This document shows, piece after piece, positions 1-7,506 of a DNA stretch of 64,000 bases. This DNA comes from Deltaproteobacteria bacterium GWC2_55_46 (GTDB lineage Bacteria > Desulfobacterota > GWC2-55-46): the NCBI GenBank assembly GCA_001595385.3, contig LVEI03000001.1:1145501-1209500 (forward strand), written 5' to 3'. Every line of letters starts with the position of its first letter. Positions within the stretch are counted from its first letter, which is position 1. The notes under the pieces are model-generated. The model was not told the origin of the DNA and did not search any database. It saw nothing but the letters and a program-made list of their open reading frames with translations. The position numbers and the translations under genes are program-made.

Positions 1-1
1 G

Positions 2-232
2 ATAGACTCAAGCCCTCTAAAGGGGCTCGACTCCCTCCTTTCTACCGTGCAGATGCCCGGGGGCGTGCCGGTAGCCTCTATGGCTATAGGCAAGGCAGGC
101 GCGAAAAACGCGGGCATCTTCGCCGCCCAGATACTCGCCACAGGTGTCGCCTCGCTTCGGGGCGCGCTTAAAAAGCAGAGGAAGGATATGGCGAAAGAGG
201 TCGAGGAGAAGGCGAAGAGACTGAAGGCCTGA
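2..232 (+). CDS. purE: PurE, N5-carboxyaminoimidazole ribonucleotide mutase (3' part)
   Basis: Only the C-terminal ~76 residues are in the window; the frame is open from base 2. PurE interconverts N5-CAIR and CAIR in de novo purine synthesis in the cytosol. The visible part carries the diagnostic family segment: [12 protein letters not shown] followed by [16 protein letters not shown] and then [13 protein letters not shown], which form the active-site floor and the C-terminal helix. The lysine-rich tail is ordinary for the family. The stop lies 3 nt before the TTG start of the next gene, so the two are probably cotranscribed. The 5' part is outside the window. Confidence 0.93.
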   Translation: MDSSPLKGLDSLLSTVQMPGGVPVASMAIGKAGAKNAGIFAAQILATGVASLRGALKKQRKDMAKEVEEKAKRLKA

Positions 233-235
233 CGA

Positions 236-859
236 TTGGATAGCGAGAAACCCAGGATACTTTCCGCTTACGATGATTACTCCGCGGCCGCAAGCCCTCT
301 GTTCCGGGCCGGAGCTGTTATCGCCTACCCCACCGAGACCTTTTACGGCCTCTGCGTCGACCCCTTCAATACAAAAGCGATAGAGGCCCTCTATGAGTTA
401 AAGGGCAGGCCAGCCTTGAGCCCCATCCCTCTTATAATAGGGGATGCCGGGATGCTCGACCGCATTGTCACGGATATTCCCCTTACGGCCCGTAAATTAA
501 TCGAAAGATTCTGGCCAGGCCCGCTTACGTTAGTCTTCAAGGCAAGCCCGGCCCTTCCACCCATGCTCACATCCGCCACAGGGACGATAGGCGTGAGGCT
601 CTCCGGCAGCCCCTACGCGCGGAGGCTCTCTTGTGCGCTCTCTTCGCCCATCACATCGACAAGCGCGAACCCGACCGGGATGCCGCCGGCGAAAAGCCCG
701 AAAGAGGTACTTGGGTACTTTGACGGCAGGATCGGCCTCCTTATAGACGGAGGCCGGCTAACCGCCCTAAAAGGCTCGACAATCATAGACGTAACCAGAG
801 ACAGCCTTGAGATTATAAGAGAGGGCGAGATACCATCCTCGGAAATCTTGTCATTATGA
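236..859 (+). CDS. tsaC: Threonylcarbamoyl-AMP synthase (Sua5/YciO/YrdC family)
   Basis: 207 residues, TTG start 3 nt after purE. The family makes threonylcarbamoyl-AMP from threonine, bicarbonate and ATP for the t6A37 modification of ANN-decoding tRNAs. Visible hallmarks are GAVIAYPTETFYGL near residue 27, ELKGRP near 54, and the STSANPTGMPPAKSP segment near residue 140. Length fits the short TsaC/YrdC form without the Sua5 C-terminal domain. A closer ATG start is not available without losing conserved sequence. The subgroup (TsaC versus YciO-like) is not certain from sequence alone; the conserved KGR/TETFYGL residues favour a true t6A enzyme. Confidence 0.88.
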   Translation: MDSEKPRILSAYDDYSAAASPLFRAGAVIAYPTETFYGLCVDPFNTKAIEALYELKGRPALSPIPLIIGDAGMLDRIVTDIPLTARKLIERFWPGPLTLVFKASPALPPMLTSATGTIGVRLSGSPYARRLSCALSSPITSTSANPTGMPPAKSPKEVLGYFDGRIGLLIDGGRLTALKGSTIIDVTRDSLEIIREGEIPSSEILSL

Positions 860-916
860 TAAAAAAAAGCTAAAGCCTTAAGCCGCCCCTGCCGATAGGT
901 ATAACAGGAGGTCTTT

Positions 917-1258
917 ATGCTCCGTCCTGTCGCCATCGCCTCAACAGGCATCTACGCTTCCTTAAAGCTACTCGACACTACCGCCCATAATGTAGCGAAC
1001 GCCAATACAGACGGCTTCAAGAGCCGGAAGGTCTCCTTCAACGAGGCCGGAGAAGGCGGGGTCTTTACTACCACCTCAAAAGACCTTGAGCCTGGAAGCC
1101 GCTACTACCTTGACGGCATGGCCTACGAGGCCTCGAACGTGGATATCGCCTCTGAGACCATCTCCCTTATGACCGCCAGGCATGTGCTCTCGCTAAACGC
1201 GGCTGTCCTTAAGACCTCAGTTGAGATGGAAGAATCCCTTCTCGATACTTTCGCTTAG
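917..1258 (+). CDS. Flagellar basal-body rod-like protein (FlgB/FlgC/FlgG superfamily)
   Basis: 113 residues, ATG preceded by AGGAGG at good spacing. The N-terminus has the rod/hook signature (ASTGIYASLKLLDTTAHNVANANTDGFKS), and the C-terminus resembles the paired rod coiled-coil region (VDIASETISLMTARHVLSLNAAVLKTSVEMEES). Such proteins are exported by the flagellar type III apparatus and stack into the axial rod. At 113 residues it is shorter than a usual FlgC (about 135-150) and has almost no central domain. It is not in a flagellar operon here; neighbours are tsaC and rsmB. It could be an accessory or orphan rod-like protein rather than FlgB/FlgC itself. Confidence 0.75.
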   Translation: MLRPVAIASTGIYASLKLLDTTAHNVANANTDGFKSRKVSFNEAGEGGVFTTTSKDLEPGSRYYLDGMAYEASNVDIASETISLMTARHVLSLNAAVLKTSVEMEESLLDTFA

Positions 1259-1283
1259 CAGAAGGCTTGAAAACTCCAATTTT

Positions 1284-1414
1284 ATTCAGGCTGATCAAAA
1301 AGTTGCATATGCGAGGACGTCGAGGAGCGAGGAATGAGGCGTACTTGGAGTGTACGCCGCAGTGACGAGCTTCTGAAGCCAACGACGCAGATGGACTTTT
1401 TCAGCAGCCTGCTA
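1284..1414 (-). repeat. Dispersed intergenic repeat, copy 1
   Basis: About 130 bp, related over its whole length to 19785..19910. Read on the minus strand it begins TAGCAGGCTGCTGAAAAAG, passes through CATCTGCG and GTACGCCTCATTCCTC, and ends CAGCCTGAAT. The ends are imperfect inverted repeats (CAGGCTG at 1287 and its complement at 1405), so it is MITE-like. The core GAGGCGTAC/GTACGCC makes a short internal palindrome. The first three bases of the conserved end (TAG) are the stop codon of rsmB. No protein is encoded; short open frames through it are artefacts. Confidence 0.7.
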
Positions 1415-2743
1415 ACCCTTCCTCATGCGGGCAGCGAAAAATCCGTCCATCCCGTGTCTGTGCGGGAACGTCCTCAGAAACCCGTCCTTGTCAACGAGCT
1501 CGCTGCAGCTTTGAGGCAGGTATTTTGAGACATCCTCAAGAGAAAAGTCGGGATGCTTTTTCAGGAACCTTGAAACTACACCTTCTGTCTCTTCAGGCTC
1601 AAATGTGCAGGTCGAGTATACAAGCCTCCCGCCTTTTTTGAGATACCCGGCCAGATTATCGAGTATCCTGGACTGGATAGCCTGTAGCCCCGCTATATCT
1701 TCTTCCTTGCGCCTGTACCTGGCGTCAGGCGCCCTCCTCAATACCCCAAGCCCTGAGCAGGGCGCGTCGCAGAGTATCGCGTCGAGCGATCCTTTTTCAA
1801 GAAAATCGAGGCTGCCCGCGGCGTCAAAAGTAAAGGTCTTTATTATCCCGGCTCCAAGCCTTGCCGCCGTCTCGGCAACCGTCCTTACCCTCGCCTCGTG
1901 CTTATCGAGGGCATATATGGCGCCCCTGTTGCCCATGAGCTGGGCCAGGTGCGTTGTCTTCCCCCCTGGAGCGCTGCAGGCATCCAGAAGAGACTCTCCA
2001 GGCATGGGGGACAGAAGAAGCGAGACGAGCTGAGAGGCCTCGTCCTGTATATAGTACCTCGGGTCCTTTGCCGCAAGCGCCCCCCCTCCCCTCACCTCTA
2101 TCCCGTCCGGGGAGTAGCGAGTCTCCTCGACATCGTAGCCGCTCTCCTTGAGCTCTTCGATGAGCCTCTGTCTTGAGGTGGACAGAGTATTTACCCTTAC
2201 GGTCCTCGGAGGCACCTCCTGGCCGGCCCTGCATAGCTCGATCGTCTCTGCCGTGCCGTACCTCGCGGCCCACCTCCGGACTATCCACTCCGGATGGGAG
2301 CACGCTATCGTTATATGCCGGATGATATCCTTATCCGGGTCAGGCAGGGCTATCCTTTCCTTCTCGGAAGCGATCTTTCGGAGGACCGCGTTCACAAAGC
2401 CCGCCTTCCTCTTATCAGGCTTCACCAGCTCGACCGACTCGTTTATCGCCGCTCGTGACGGGACCCTGGTAAGGAAGAGGAGCTGGTAGGCGCCGATCCT
2501 CAATGCGTTCAGCACCCTGTGCTCGATCTTTTTAGACCTTATGGCGGAAAAGAGGTCTATCGTGTAGTCGAGCCTTATCTTCCACCGTAAGACCCCGTAG
2601 ACGAGCTCGGTTGTAAGCCCGGTATCTGGCCCGCTGAGCCCTTCAAGCCCTGCGTCGAGCGCTATGTCAGCGTAAGCGTCCCCGCCCTCGACCCGGTTCA
2701 AGACCTTTAAGGCCGCTGCCCTCGCGCCTGTTTGACTGCCCAC
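1412..2743 (-). CDS. rsmB: 16S rRNA m5C967 methyltransferase RsmB (NusB-RsmB-NOP2/Sun)
   Basis: About 443 residues from the GTG at 2743, which has GGAGGGG just upstream; another GTG at 2782 adds 13 non-conserved residues. It methylates C967 of 16S rRNA using SAM. The N-terminal NusB-like helical domain (ARAAALKVLNRVEGG onward) is followed by a Rossmann methyltransferase: YIQDEASQLV, the SAM-binding DACSAPGGKTTHLAQ, catalytic DAPCSGLG, and the second catalytic Cys in VYSTCTFEPEE. It ends FFAARMRKG. The TAG stop is part of the dispersed repeat at 1284..1414. Transcribed divergently from the chemoreceptor. Confidence 0.93.
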   Translation of the reverse strand: MGSQTGARAAALKVLNRVEGGDAYADIALDAGLEGLSGPDTGLTTELVYGVLRWKIRLDYTIDLFSAIRSKKIEHRVLNALRIGAYQLLFLTRVPSRAAINESVELVKPDKRKAGFVNAVLRKIASEKERIALPDPDKDIIRHITIACSHPEWIVRRWAARYGTAETIELCRAGQEVPPRTVRVNTLSTSRQRLIEELKESGYDVEETRYSPDGIEVRGGGALAAKDPRYYIQDEASQLVSLLLSPMPGESLLDACSAPGGKTTHLAQLMGNRGAIYALDKHEARVRTVAETAARLGAGIIKTFTFDAAGSLDFLEKGSLDAILCDAPCSGLGVLRRAPDARYRRKEEDIAGLQAIQSRILDNLAGYLKKGGRLVYSTCTFEPEETEGVVSRFLKKHPDFSLEDVSKYLPQSCSELVDKDGFLRTFPHRHGMDGFFAARMRKG

Positions 2744-2848
2744 ATCCCCTCCGATAGTTTCGAAGCAGTTTACCACGCACACGGGTGATTTAAAACGGGT
2801 TTCAGAGAGGTTTACGGACCCGCGCGCGCAATATCAGGCAAAAAATAT

Positions 2849-2876
2849 TAAAGTCCAGCCAAATTGGGGCCGATAT
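2849..2876 (+). promoter_or_regulatory. Putative sigma-28 (FliA) promoter of the chemoreceptor
   Basis: TAAA at 2849-2852, 16 nt spacer, GCCGATAT at 2869-2876, close to the TAAA-N15-GCCGATAA class. Its position about 55 nt upstream of a chemoreceptor start fits flagellar-regulon control. The spacer is one base longer than the E. coli optimum. Confidence 0.55.
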
Positions 2877-2930
2877 GCCAGTTAACTCATATAACCCTGC
2901 TATTGCGTGTAAGCGAGGAGGCTTTTTCAG

Positions 2931-5036
2931 ATGAAATCGTTTTTAAAACGCGTAAGCATCGCACACTTCATGATAGCCTCGATCGGCACGCTTGTGCTCA
3001 TCCTCACGGTATTTTCCATTGCGCACACCTTCAACGCATACAAATATTACAAGGAAATGAGCCGGACGGAGATGGCCAACGAGTTCTCCGACTACCTGCT
3101 GGCAGCGGCCGGGCTGCTGGCAAAGGAGCGCGGGATGACCTCGATGGCCCTGTCCTCAGACAAGCCGGCAGACGCCTCGCTCGTCTCTGATATAGAGGGC
3201 GTTCGGGATATGGTGGAGCAGGTACTTGGCGAGTCCCTTGGCATGCCCAGGCTTCTTATATCAACCGACCCTGAAAACCCCGCTTTCACCTCCTCTGTCC
3301 AGGAACTTGAAAGGCTTCACTCCGAGCTAAACTCCATGAGGGGTACGGTCGATGCCGAACTGGGCAAGGGTGAAAAGGGCATAACCCCTGCCGAGTGGTT
3401 CAAGGCAGCTTCCTCTGTCATCGAGGCCGCCTCAGAGGCGCGCCTTGCCGCGTTCGACCCAGGGTCAAGCAAGGGGACAAGCCAGGAGGCGCTGAGGATG
3501 AATGTGGAGCTAAAGCAGGCGCTCTGGCTTATGGGCGAATACGCTGGAAGGGAGCGCGCGATACTGGCGATGGCCATCGCTTCCGGAAAGCCCGTCGACC
3601 AGGAGAACATGGAAAAACTCAATACGTACAGGGCCGTAATCGACATCAACGCGAAGGCGCTTCGCAGGATCAAGACCTCGCAAGCCCTTGACGAGCAAGT
3701 GCTGAATGCCTTATCCCGCGTGGAAGAGAGCTTCTTTGGCGCCTTCGAAGGGGTGCGCACGGGCGTCCTGGCTGAAAGGTCAACCGGCAACTACACTCTT
3801 TCAGGCAAGGAGTGGATAAAGAAGAGCTCAGAGGCCATAGACACCATACTCGAACTCTCCGCGGCGGTCGGGGTGCTTGTGGACGAAAGGACAAAGGCTG
3901 AACTCTCGTCCTCGAAAAGGACCATGGCCGTGTCAGCCGCCGTCCTCGTGCTGGTCATACTCCTCGGATGGGGGTCCCTCATCGTGATACGCGGCAAGAT
4001 AGTGAAGCCAATGCTCTACCTGAGCAAGACCATGGCCGAGGTGGAGAGGACAAACGACCTTACGCTCAGGATAGATGTCAGCTCAGAGGACGAGAGCGGA
4101 CGGATGGCGGCGGCCTTCAACAGCATGCTCGACAGGTTCAACGCTATAATAACCGGGCTTCAGGCATCCACTGAGAACCTCGCGTCAGCTTCAGAGGAGC
4201 TTTCCGCCACAGCGGTCCAGATAGCGGACGGGTCGCAGTCGCAGAGCCTCAGGGCGACCCAGGTCTCGACAGCGGCCCAGGAGATGAACGCCACCCTGAT
4301 AGAGGTCGCCAGGAACGTCTCCGGCGCGGCAGACGCCGCAAAAGAGGCGAGCAAGGTGGCATTAAAGGGCGGGAAGGTCGTCTCGGAGACGATAGATTCC
4401 ATGAACGGGATTGCCCGGACGGCGCGGGAGTCGAGCCAGATAATAGCCAAGCTTGGCAACCGCTCCGAGGATATAGGCAACATAATAAGCGTAATAAACG
4501 ACATCGCGGACCAGACCAACCTGCTGGCCCTTAACGCCGCGATAGAGGCCGCCAGGGCCGGTGAGCAGGGGCGCGGCTTTGCCGTGGTAGCTGACGAGGT
4601 TAGAAAGCTCGCCGAGAAGACCATGAAGGCCACCAAGGAGATAGGCGGCATGATAACCGCCATGCAGGAGGAGACAGGCAAGGCCATCTCATCGATGGAG
4701 CACGAGGCCGTGGCGGTGGAGCAAGGAGTTCATCTGGCCAAGGTGGCCGGAGAGTCCCTGCATGAGATCGTCGGGAAGGTGGACGCTGTCACAAACATGA
4801 TGCACCAGGTGACAGTTGCCGCCCAGCAGCAGTCCTCGGCAACGGACCAGATAAGCGGGGACGTATCCGAGATGGCCGAGGTCATAACCGAGACATCTGC
4901 CAGCGCCCAGCAGATAGCCAGTGCCAGCGAGGAGATAGCGGAGCTCGCCACGAACCTGAAATCCACAGTCGACACCTTCATCATCACCTCAGGAGGTCCC
5001 CAGAATAGCTCGACCAGATCCAGGGCTGCCGCTTAA
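2931..5036 (+). CDS. Methyl-accepting chemotaxis protein
   Basis: 701-residue transmembrane chemoreceptor that would control CheA in the inner membrane. Residues ~12-33 form TM1, followed by a long helical periplasmic sensor that contains [13 protein letters not shown] and a [11 protein letters not shown] segment. These ERG-containing helices resemble NIT-type nitrate/nitrite sensor bundles, but ligand assignment is inference. TM2 lies at ~331-353, then a HAMP domain, then a coiled-coil signalling domain with the conserved hairpin tip ([21 protein letters not shown] near residue 522 onward, then [17 protein letters not shown]). Gln/Glu pairs suitable for methylation flank the tip. No C-terminal CheR-tethering pentapeptide is visible. 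AGGAGG lies 11 nt upstream of the ATG. Confidence 0.93.
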   Translation: MKSFLKRVSIAHFMIASIGTLVLILTVFSIAHTFNAYKYYKEMSRTEMANEFSDYLLAAAGLLAKERGMTSMALSSDKPADASLVSDIEGVRDMVEQVLGESLGMPRLLISTDPENPAFTSSVQELERLHSELNSMRGTVDAELGKGEKGITPAEWFKAASSVIEAASEARLAAFDPGSSKGTSQEALRMNVELKQALWLMGEYAGRERAILAMAIASGKPVDQENMEKLNTYRAVIDINAKALRRIKTSQALDEQVLNALSRVEESFFGAFEGVRTGVLAERSTGNYTLSGKEWIKKSSEAIDTILELSAAVGVLVDERTKAELSSSKRTMAVSAAVLVLVILLGWGSLIVIRGKIVKPMLYLSKTMAEVERTNDLTLRIDVSSEDESGRMAAAFNSMLDRFNAIITGLQASTENLASASEELSATAVQIADGSQSQSLRATQVSTAAQEMNATLIEVARNVSGAADAAKEASKVALKGGKVVSETIDSMNGIARTARESSQIIAKLGNRSEDIGNIISVINDIADQTNLLALNAAIEAARAGEQGRGFAVVADEVRKLAEKTMKATKEIGGMITAMQEETGKAISSMEHEAVAVEQGVHLAKVAGESLHEIVGKVDAVTNMMHQVTVAAQQQSSATDQISGDVSEMAEVITETSASAQQIASASEEIAELATNLKSTVDTFIITSGGPQNSSTRSRAAA

Positions 5037-5050
5037 AAAAAGCCTTCAGC

Positions 5051-5085
5051 GGCCCTGCCCCGAAAGGGGCAGGGCCTTTTCTTTT
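5051..5085 (+). terminator. Rho-independent terminator after the chemoreceptor
   Basis: Perfect 11-bp GC stem (GGCCCTGCCCC / GGGGCAGGGCC) with a GAAA loop, then TTTTCTTTT. It begins 15 nt after the stop codon. Confidence 0.9.
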
Positions 5086-5094
5086 CCTGGTTCC

Positions 5095-5123
5095 TTGAAA
5101 AACCGCCCTTTATTTGTTACGAT
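5095..5123 (+). promoter_or_regulatory. Putative sigma-70 promoter of rseC-smpB
   Basis: TTGAAA at 5095-5100, 17 nt, TACGAT at 5118-5123. The predicted transcript would start within a few bases of the ATG at 5132, so the mRNA may be nearly leaderless; no Shine-Dalgarno is visible before that ATG. Confidence 0.4.
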
Positions 5124-5131
5124 TAAATTGT

Positions 5132-5563
5132 ATGGAAGAGCATGGGACTGTCATAGAAACGAAAGGGCAATTGGTAGTCATCAAGGCGCAGAGGACAAGC
5201 GCCTGCGACAGCTGCTCCTCAAAGAAGTCCTGCGGGAGCGGCGGGTCAGATGAGGAGATGCTTATCGAAGCGGACAACTCCATAGGGGCCATGGTGGGCG
5301 ACAAGGTCATATTTTCCGTGAGCGCCAGGTCTGTCCTCAAGGCCGGTATGCTGCTTTACCTCTTCCCCATCTTGAGCTTCATTGCCGGGGTCGCGCTGGG
5401 ACAGTCCGTCTTTTCAGGGATCTTCCCCATGTACAACGCTGACCTCGTCTCAGGTCTTACCGGCGCGGCATTCCTTGCCGTCGCCTTCGGTGTCCTCAAG
5501 GCCTTAAGCAAACTTTCGGAGCGGGGCGGGTCCTTGAGGCCGCGGGTACTGAAGATTGAGTGA
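5132..5563 (+). CDS. rseC: RseC/MucC-family inner-membrane protein
   Basis: 143 residues from the ATG at 5132; a TTG at 5114 would add six residues that do not look conserved. The family has a small cytosolic beta-barrel-like start (EEHGTVIETKGQLVVIKAQRTSACDSCSS), a Cys cluster (CDSC...KKSCG, Cys-X2-Cys-X5-Cys) that may bind an Fe-S cluster, and two TM helices (about residues 79-100 and 110-130). RseC members act in SoxR reduction, sigma-E control or Rnf-type electron transport. No rnf, rse or sox gene adjoins here, so the job is open. It overlaps smpB by 8 nt. Confidence 0.8.
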   Translation: MEEHGTVIETKGQLVVIKAQRTSACDSCSSKKSCGSGGSDEEMLIEADNSIGAMVGDKVIFSVSARSVLKAGMLLYLFPILSFIAGVALGQSVFSGIFPMYNADLVSGLTGAAFLAVAFGVLKALSKLSERGGSLRPRVLKIE

Positions 5564-6026
5564 GGCGGCCATCGACATAGTCACCCAGAACAGGAAGGCC
5601 TTCCACGACTACTTCATAGAAGAGACCATCGAAGCCGGGATAATGCTCACCGGCACGGAGGTAAAATCGCTTCGCGCCGGGAAGGCCAACCTAAAAGACA
5701 GCTACGCGAGGATAAAGGGCGAGGAGATATTCCTCGTGAACACGCACATAAGCCCCTATTCCCAGGCCGACGGCTTCAAGCAGCATGAGCCCGAAAGGAC
5801 AAGAAAGCTCCTTCTCCATAAAAAAGAGATCATAAGGCTTATGGGCAAGACCCGCGAGAAGGGGTATACCCTTATACCCACCAAGATATATTTCAAGGCG
5901 GGTAAGGCAAAGGTGGAGCTGGGGCTTGCGAAGGGCAAGACCTTCTATGACAAGCGGGAAAGCATAAAAAAGCGCGACGTCCAGAGGGAGATGGCAAAGG
6001 CCTTAAGCAGGCGTAGAAAAGAATAG
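5556..6026 (+). CDS. smpB: SsrA-binding protein SmpB
   Basis: 156 residues, TTG start overlapping the end of rseC. SmpB binds the tRNA-like domain of tmRNA and places it in the ribosomal A site during trans-translation. Family marks are QNRKAFHDYFIEETIEAG, TGTEVKSLRAGKANLKDSYA, the His-rich SPYSQADGFKQHEPERTRKLLLHK, and the C-terminal basic tail starting at KGKTFYDKRESIKKRD, which is essential for decoding-centre function. Its partner RNA ssrA lies 57 nt downstream, a common arrangement. Confidence 0.96.
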   Translation: MSEAAIDIVTQNRKAFHDYFIEETIEAGIMLTGTEVKSLRAGKANLKDSYARIKGEEIFLVNTHISPYSQADGFKQHEPERTRKLLLHKKEIIRLMGKTREKGYTLIPTKIYFKAGKAKVELGLAKGKTFYDKRESIKKRDVQREMAKALSRRRKE

Positions 6027-6046
6027 ATTCGGTTTTAATCACTTTG

Positions 6047-6055
6047 TGTTATAAT
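6047..6055 (+). promoter_or_regulatory. Extended -10 promoter of ssrA
   Basis: TGT followed by a perfect TATAAT (6050-6055). The transcript would start near 6062, about 20 nt ahead of the mature tmRNA 5' end, leaving a short leader for RNase P. No strong -35 is needed with this extended motif. Confidence 0.7.
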
Positions 6056-6082
6056 ATTTATAGGATGTGGTTCTTTGACAAT

Positions 6083-6434
6083 GGGGGCGACTGGCTTCGA
6101 CGGGACGGTCTGATTCCGGGAGAAGCATGCCGAGGCCTACTCCTCGTAAAAAAGGTAGACAAACACAGTCGGCAACGACTACAATTACGCCCTGGCCGCT
6201 TAAGCCGGCCAGCGTCTTTTTTGCCCACTCCTGCGGGGCCTAAGAGACGACAATTAGCAGGATGGCCTCTGGGGCTCGGTCCGAAGGACCTGGAGGCGAG
6301 ATCTAAACGGGCTGGCTTTCCGGATGTAAGCCTGCAGGGTGCCGGAAAGCGAGACCTTAACCCTACAGGATAAGCATGTAGAAGAACCGGGTAAGCGTTG
6401 CCGGACGCGGGTTCGATTCCCGCCGCCTCCACCA
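6083..6434 (+). ncRNA. ssrA: tmRNA (SsrA)
   Basis: About 352 nt. The 5' end GGGGGCGACTGGCTTCGACG pairs with the 3' acceptor CGCCTCC before A-CCA, giving a 7-bp tRNA-like stem with one G-U. The T arm GCGGGTTCGATTCCCGC is perfect. The tag frame reads ...NDYNYALAA followed by TAA at 6201-6203; upstream in the same frame are TAG ACA AAC ACA GTC GGC. TAGAC at 6156-6160 corresponds to the conserved resume-signal region. By the usual spacing (two bases after TAG), the resume codon would be AAA at 6161, which is out of frame with the ALAA tag, so the exact resume codon is unclear. Confidence 0.95.
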
Positions 6435-6444
6435 GATTAAGCAA

Positions 6445-6477
6445 AAGGGGCTTACCTATTACAGGTAGCCCCTTTTT
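6445..6477 (+). terminator. Rho-independent terminator of ssrA
   Basis: GGGGCTTACCT ... AGGTAGCCCC stem with one bulged T, followed by TTTTTT. It begins about 12 nt after the CCA end of tmRNA. Confidence 0.9.
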
Positions 6478-6501
6478 TATAGATTCATAATGTAGCCAGA
6501 T

Positions 6502-6912
6502 CTACTTGACGGTCTTCTCCTCACTCGCTGAATGTGCCACCCTCGCCGCCGCAGGGCGCGCATAATATGTCCTCGCTTTCCTTTCCTCCATTACCGCCTT
6601 GACCTCTCCGGACGGCATTATCGCCTTTGAGGTTATCGTGCTATGGACTATATTTACTGTCCCATAGTCCTGCATGATACTGGTATCCTGGACAGCCTTA
6701 CATCCCTCTGTCCACACAATAGCACGAGACGTAAAACCGGATAAGACCCCTTTAAAAGCCTGAGTATCGAGGACCGCGCGCGGGATAAAGGTCGAATGAA
6801 CAAACCGAGGAATGCCTGTAAAAATATTGAAGAGGGCCTCTGAAGGTTCCCACCCCCAGAATTTTATCGCAAGGGGGCTTGTGGACCACCCCCATAACGC
6901 AGGTTGCGTCAT
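6502..6912 (-). CDS. Unknown protein at the end of the phage tail operon
   Basis: 136 residues; the ATG directly follows the stop codon of the upstream tail gene (TAAATG), so it is translationally coupled to it. No family recognised. The sequence starts with aromatic-rich WGWSTSPLAIKFWGWEP, then contains two similar hydrophobic-polar stretches (FVHSTFIPRAVLDTQAFKG and IVHSTITSKAIMPSGEVKA), suggesting an internal repeat of a beta-strand unit. It ends in a charged tail. No signal peptide or clear TM helix. Being last in a tail operon, a tail-tip or fibre-associated role is possible, but this is inference only. Confidence 0.6.
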   Translation of the reverse strand: MTQPALWGWSTSPLAIKFWGWEPSEALFNIFTGIPRFVHSTFIPRAVLDTQAFKGVLSGFTSRAIVWTEGCKAVQDTSIMQDYGTVNIVHSTITSKAIMPSGEVKAVMEERKARTYYARPAAARVAHSASEEKTVK

Positions 6913-7467
6913 TTAGCTTGCCTTATTTCTGGTCACTGCCACGGTATCATGCGTCCACGTCAGCAACGGTGTCACGTTGTCATCGTCATAGAGCACCCAG
7001 GTCTCAACCGTTCCGTTTACTGCCGTCCTCGCCAGCTTGTTGTTCTTCCACTTGGACATCGCTACAGAATAGGTCAAGAGAGTTGCTATCCCCGCGTTGT
7101 CCGGCGCCGTGTATCCCGAAGTCGCCAGCCGGGTGGACGGGTTCACATCCAACACCACCTCCGCATCATCCTTTATGACCATCTCCCCTGAGCCTATTAT
7201 CGTATCGCTCGCAGGGGATGGGCTTCCGCCGGACTGTTTGTAGACGGCTACGGTGTACCTGCCATCCATCCACGCCTGCCGCGATTCCGACATCTCGTAT
7301 CTCCCCTTGACCGTGGCGTGCTCAGAGAGGAAGAGGTAGGGGACCGCTGGTGTGGCGGCAAAGGAACCGTCGCTACCATCCAAAATATAGCCGTCCACCT
7401 CTCGGATTACAATGACATATGCCGTCCAGCCTGTAATGCCGGTATGGATTATTGATTTAATTGCCAT
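6913..7467 (-). CDS. Phage tail-associated protein (unknown)
   Basis: 184 residues. The start (AIKSIIHTGITGWTAYVIVIREVDGYILDG) and the mixed beta composition resemble small phage baseplate/fibre-linker proteins whose first half is an immunoglobulin-like or BppU-like fold; this comparison is by pattern only. A middle part (RQAWMDGRYTVAVYKQSGGSPSP) fits a beta-sandwich edge, and the last third is polar helical. No enzyme motif is visible. The stop abuts the next gene. The coding sequence is divergent from the acyltransferase at 7507, with only 39 nt between them, so a shared promoter region is likely. Confidence 0.6.
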   Translation of the reverse strand: MAIKSIIHTGITGWTAYVIVIREVDGYILDGSDGSFAATPAVPYLFLSEHATVKGRYEMSESRQAWMDGRYTVAVYKQSGGSPSPASDTIIGSGEMVIKDDAEVVLDVNPSTRLATSGYTAPDNAGIATLLTYSVAMSKWKNNKLARTAVNGTVETWVLYDDDNVTPLLTWTHDTVAVTRNKAS

Positions 7468-7506
7468 TTACAAACCTCAATATATGTTGTATAAAATACA
7501 CAAATC

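Noticed and set aside
1334-1528. Open frame MRRTWSVRRSDE... on the plus strand
   Set aside because: It is the translated dispersed repeat running into the antisense of rsmB; the same peptide appears in the false LigA extension.
6075-6080. TTGACA close to the tmRNA 5' end
   Set aside because: It lies between the extended -10 and the mature end; a promoter there would start inside tmRNA. Coincidental.
6044-6444. Two long open frames on both strands
   Set aside because: They lie within tmRNA, an RNA gene with complete acceptor and T arm.
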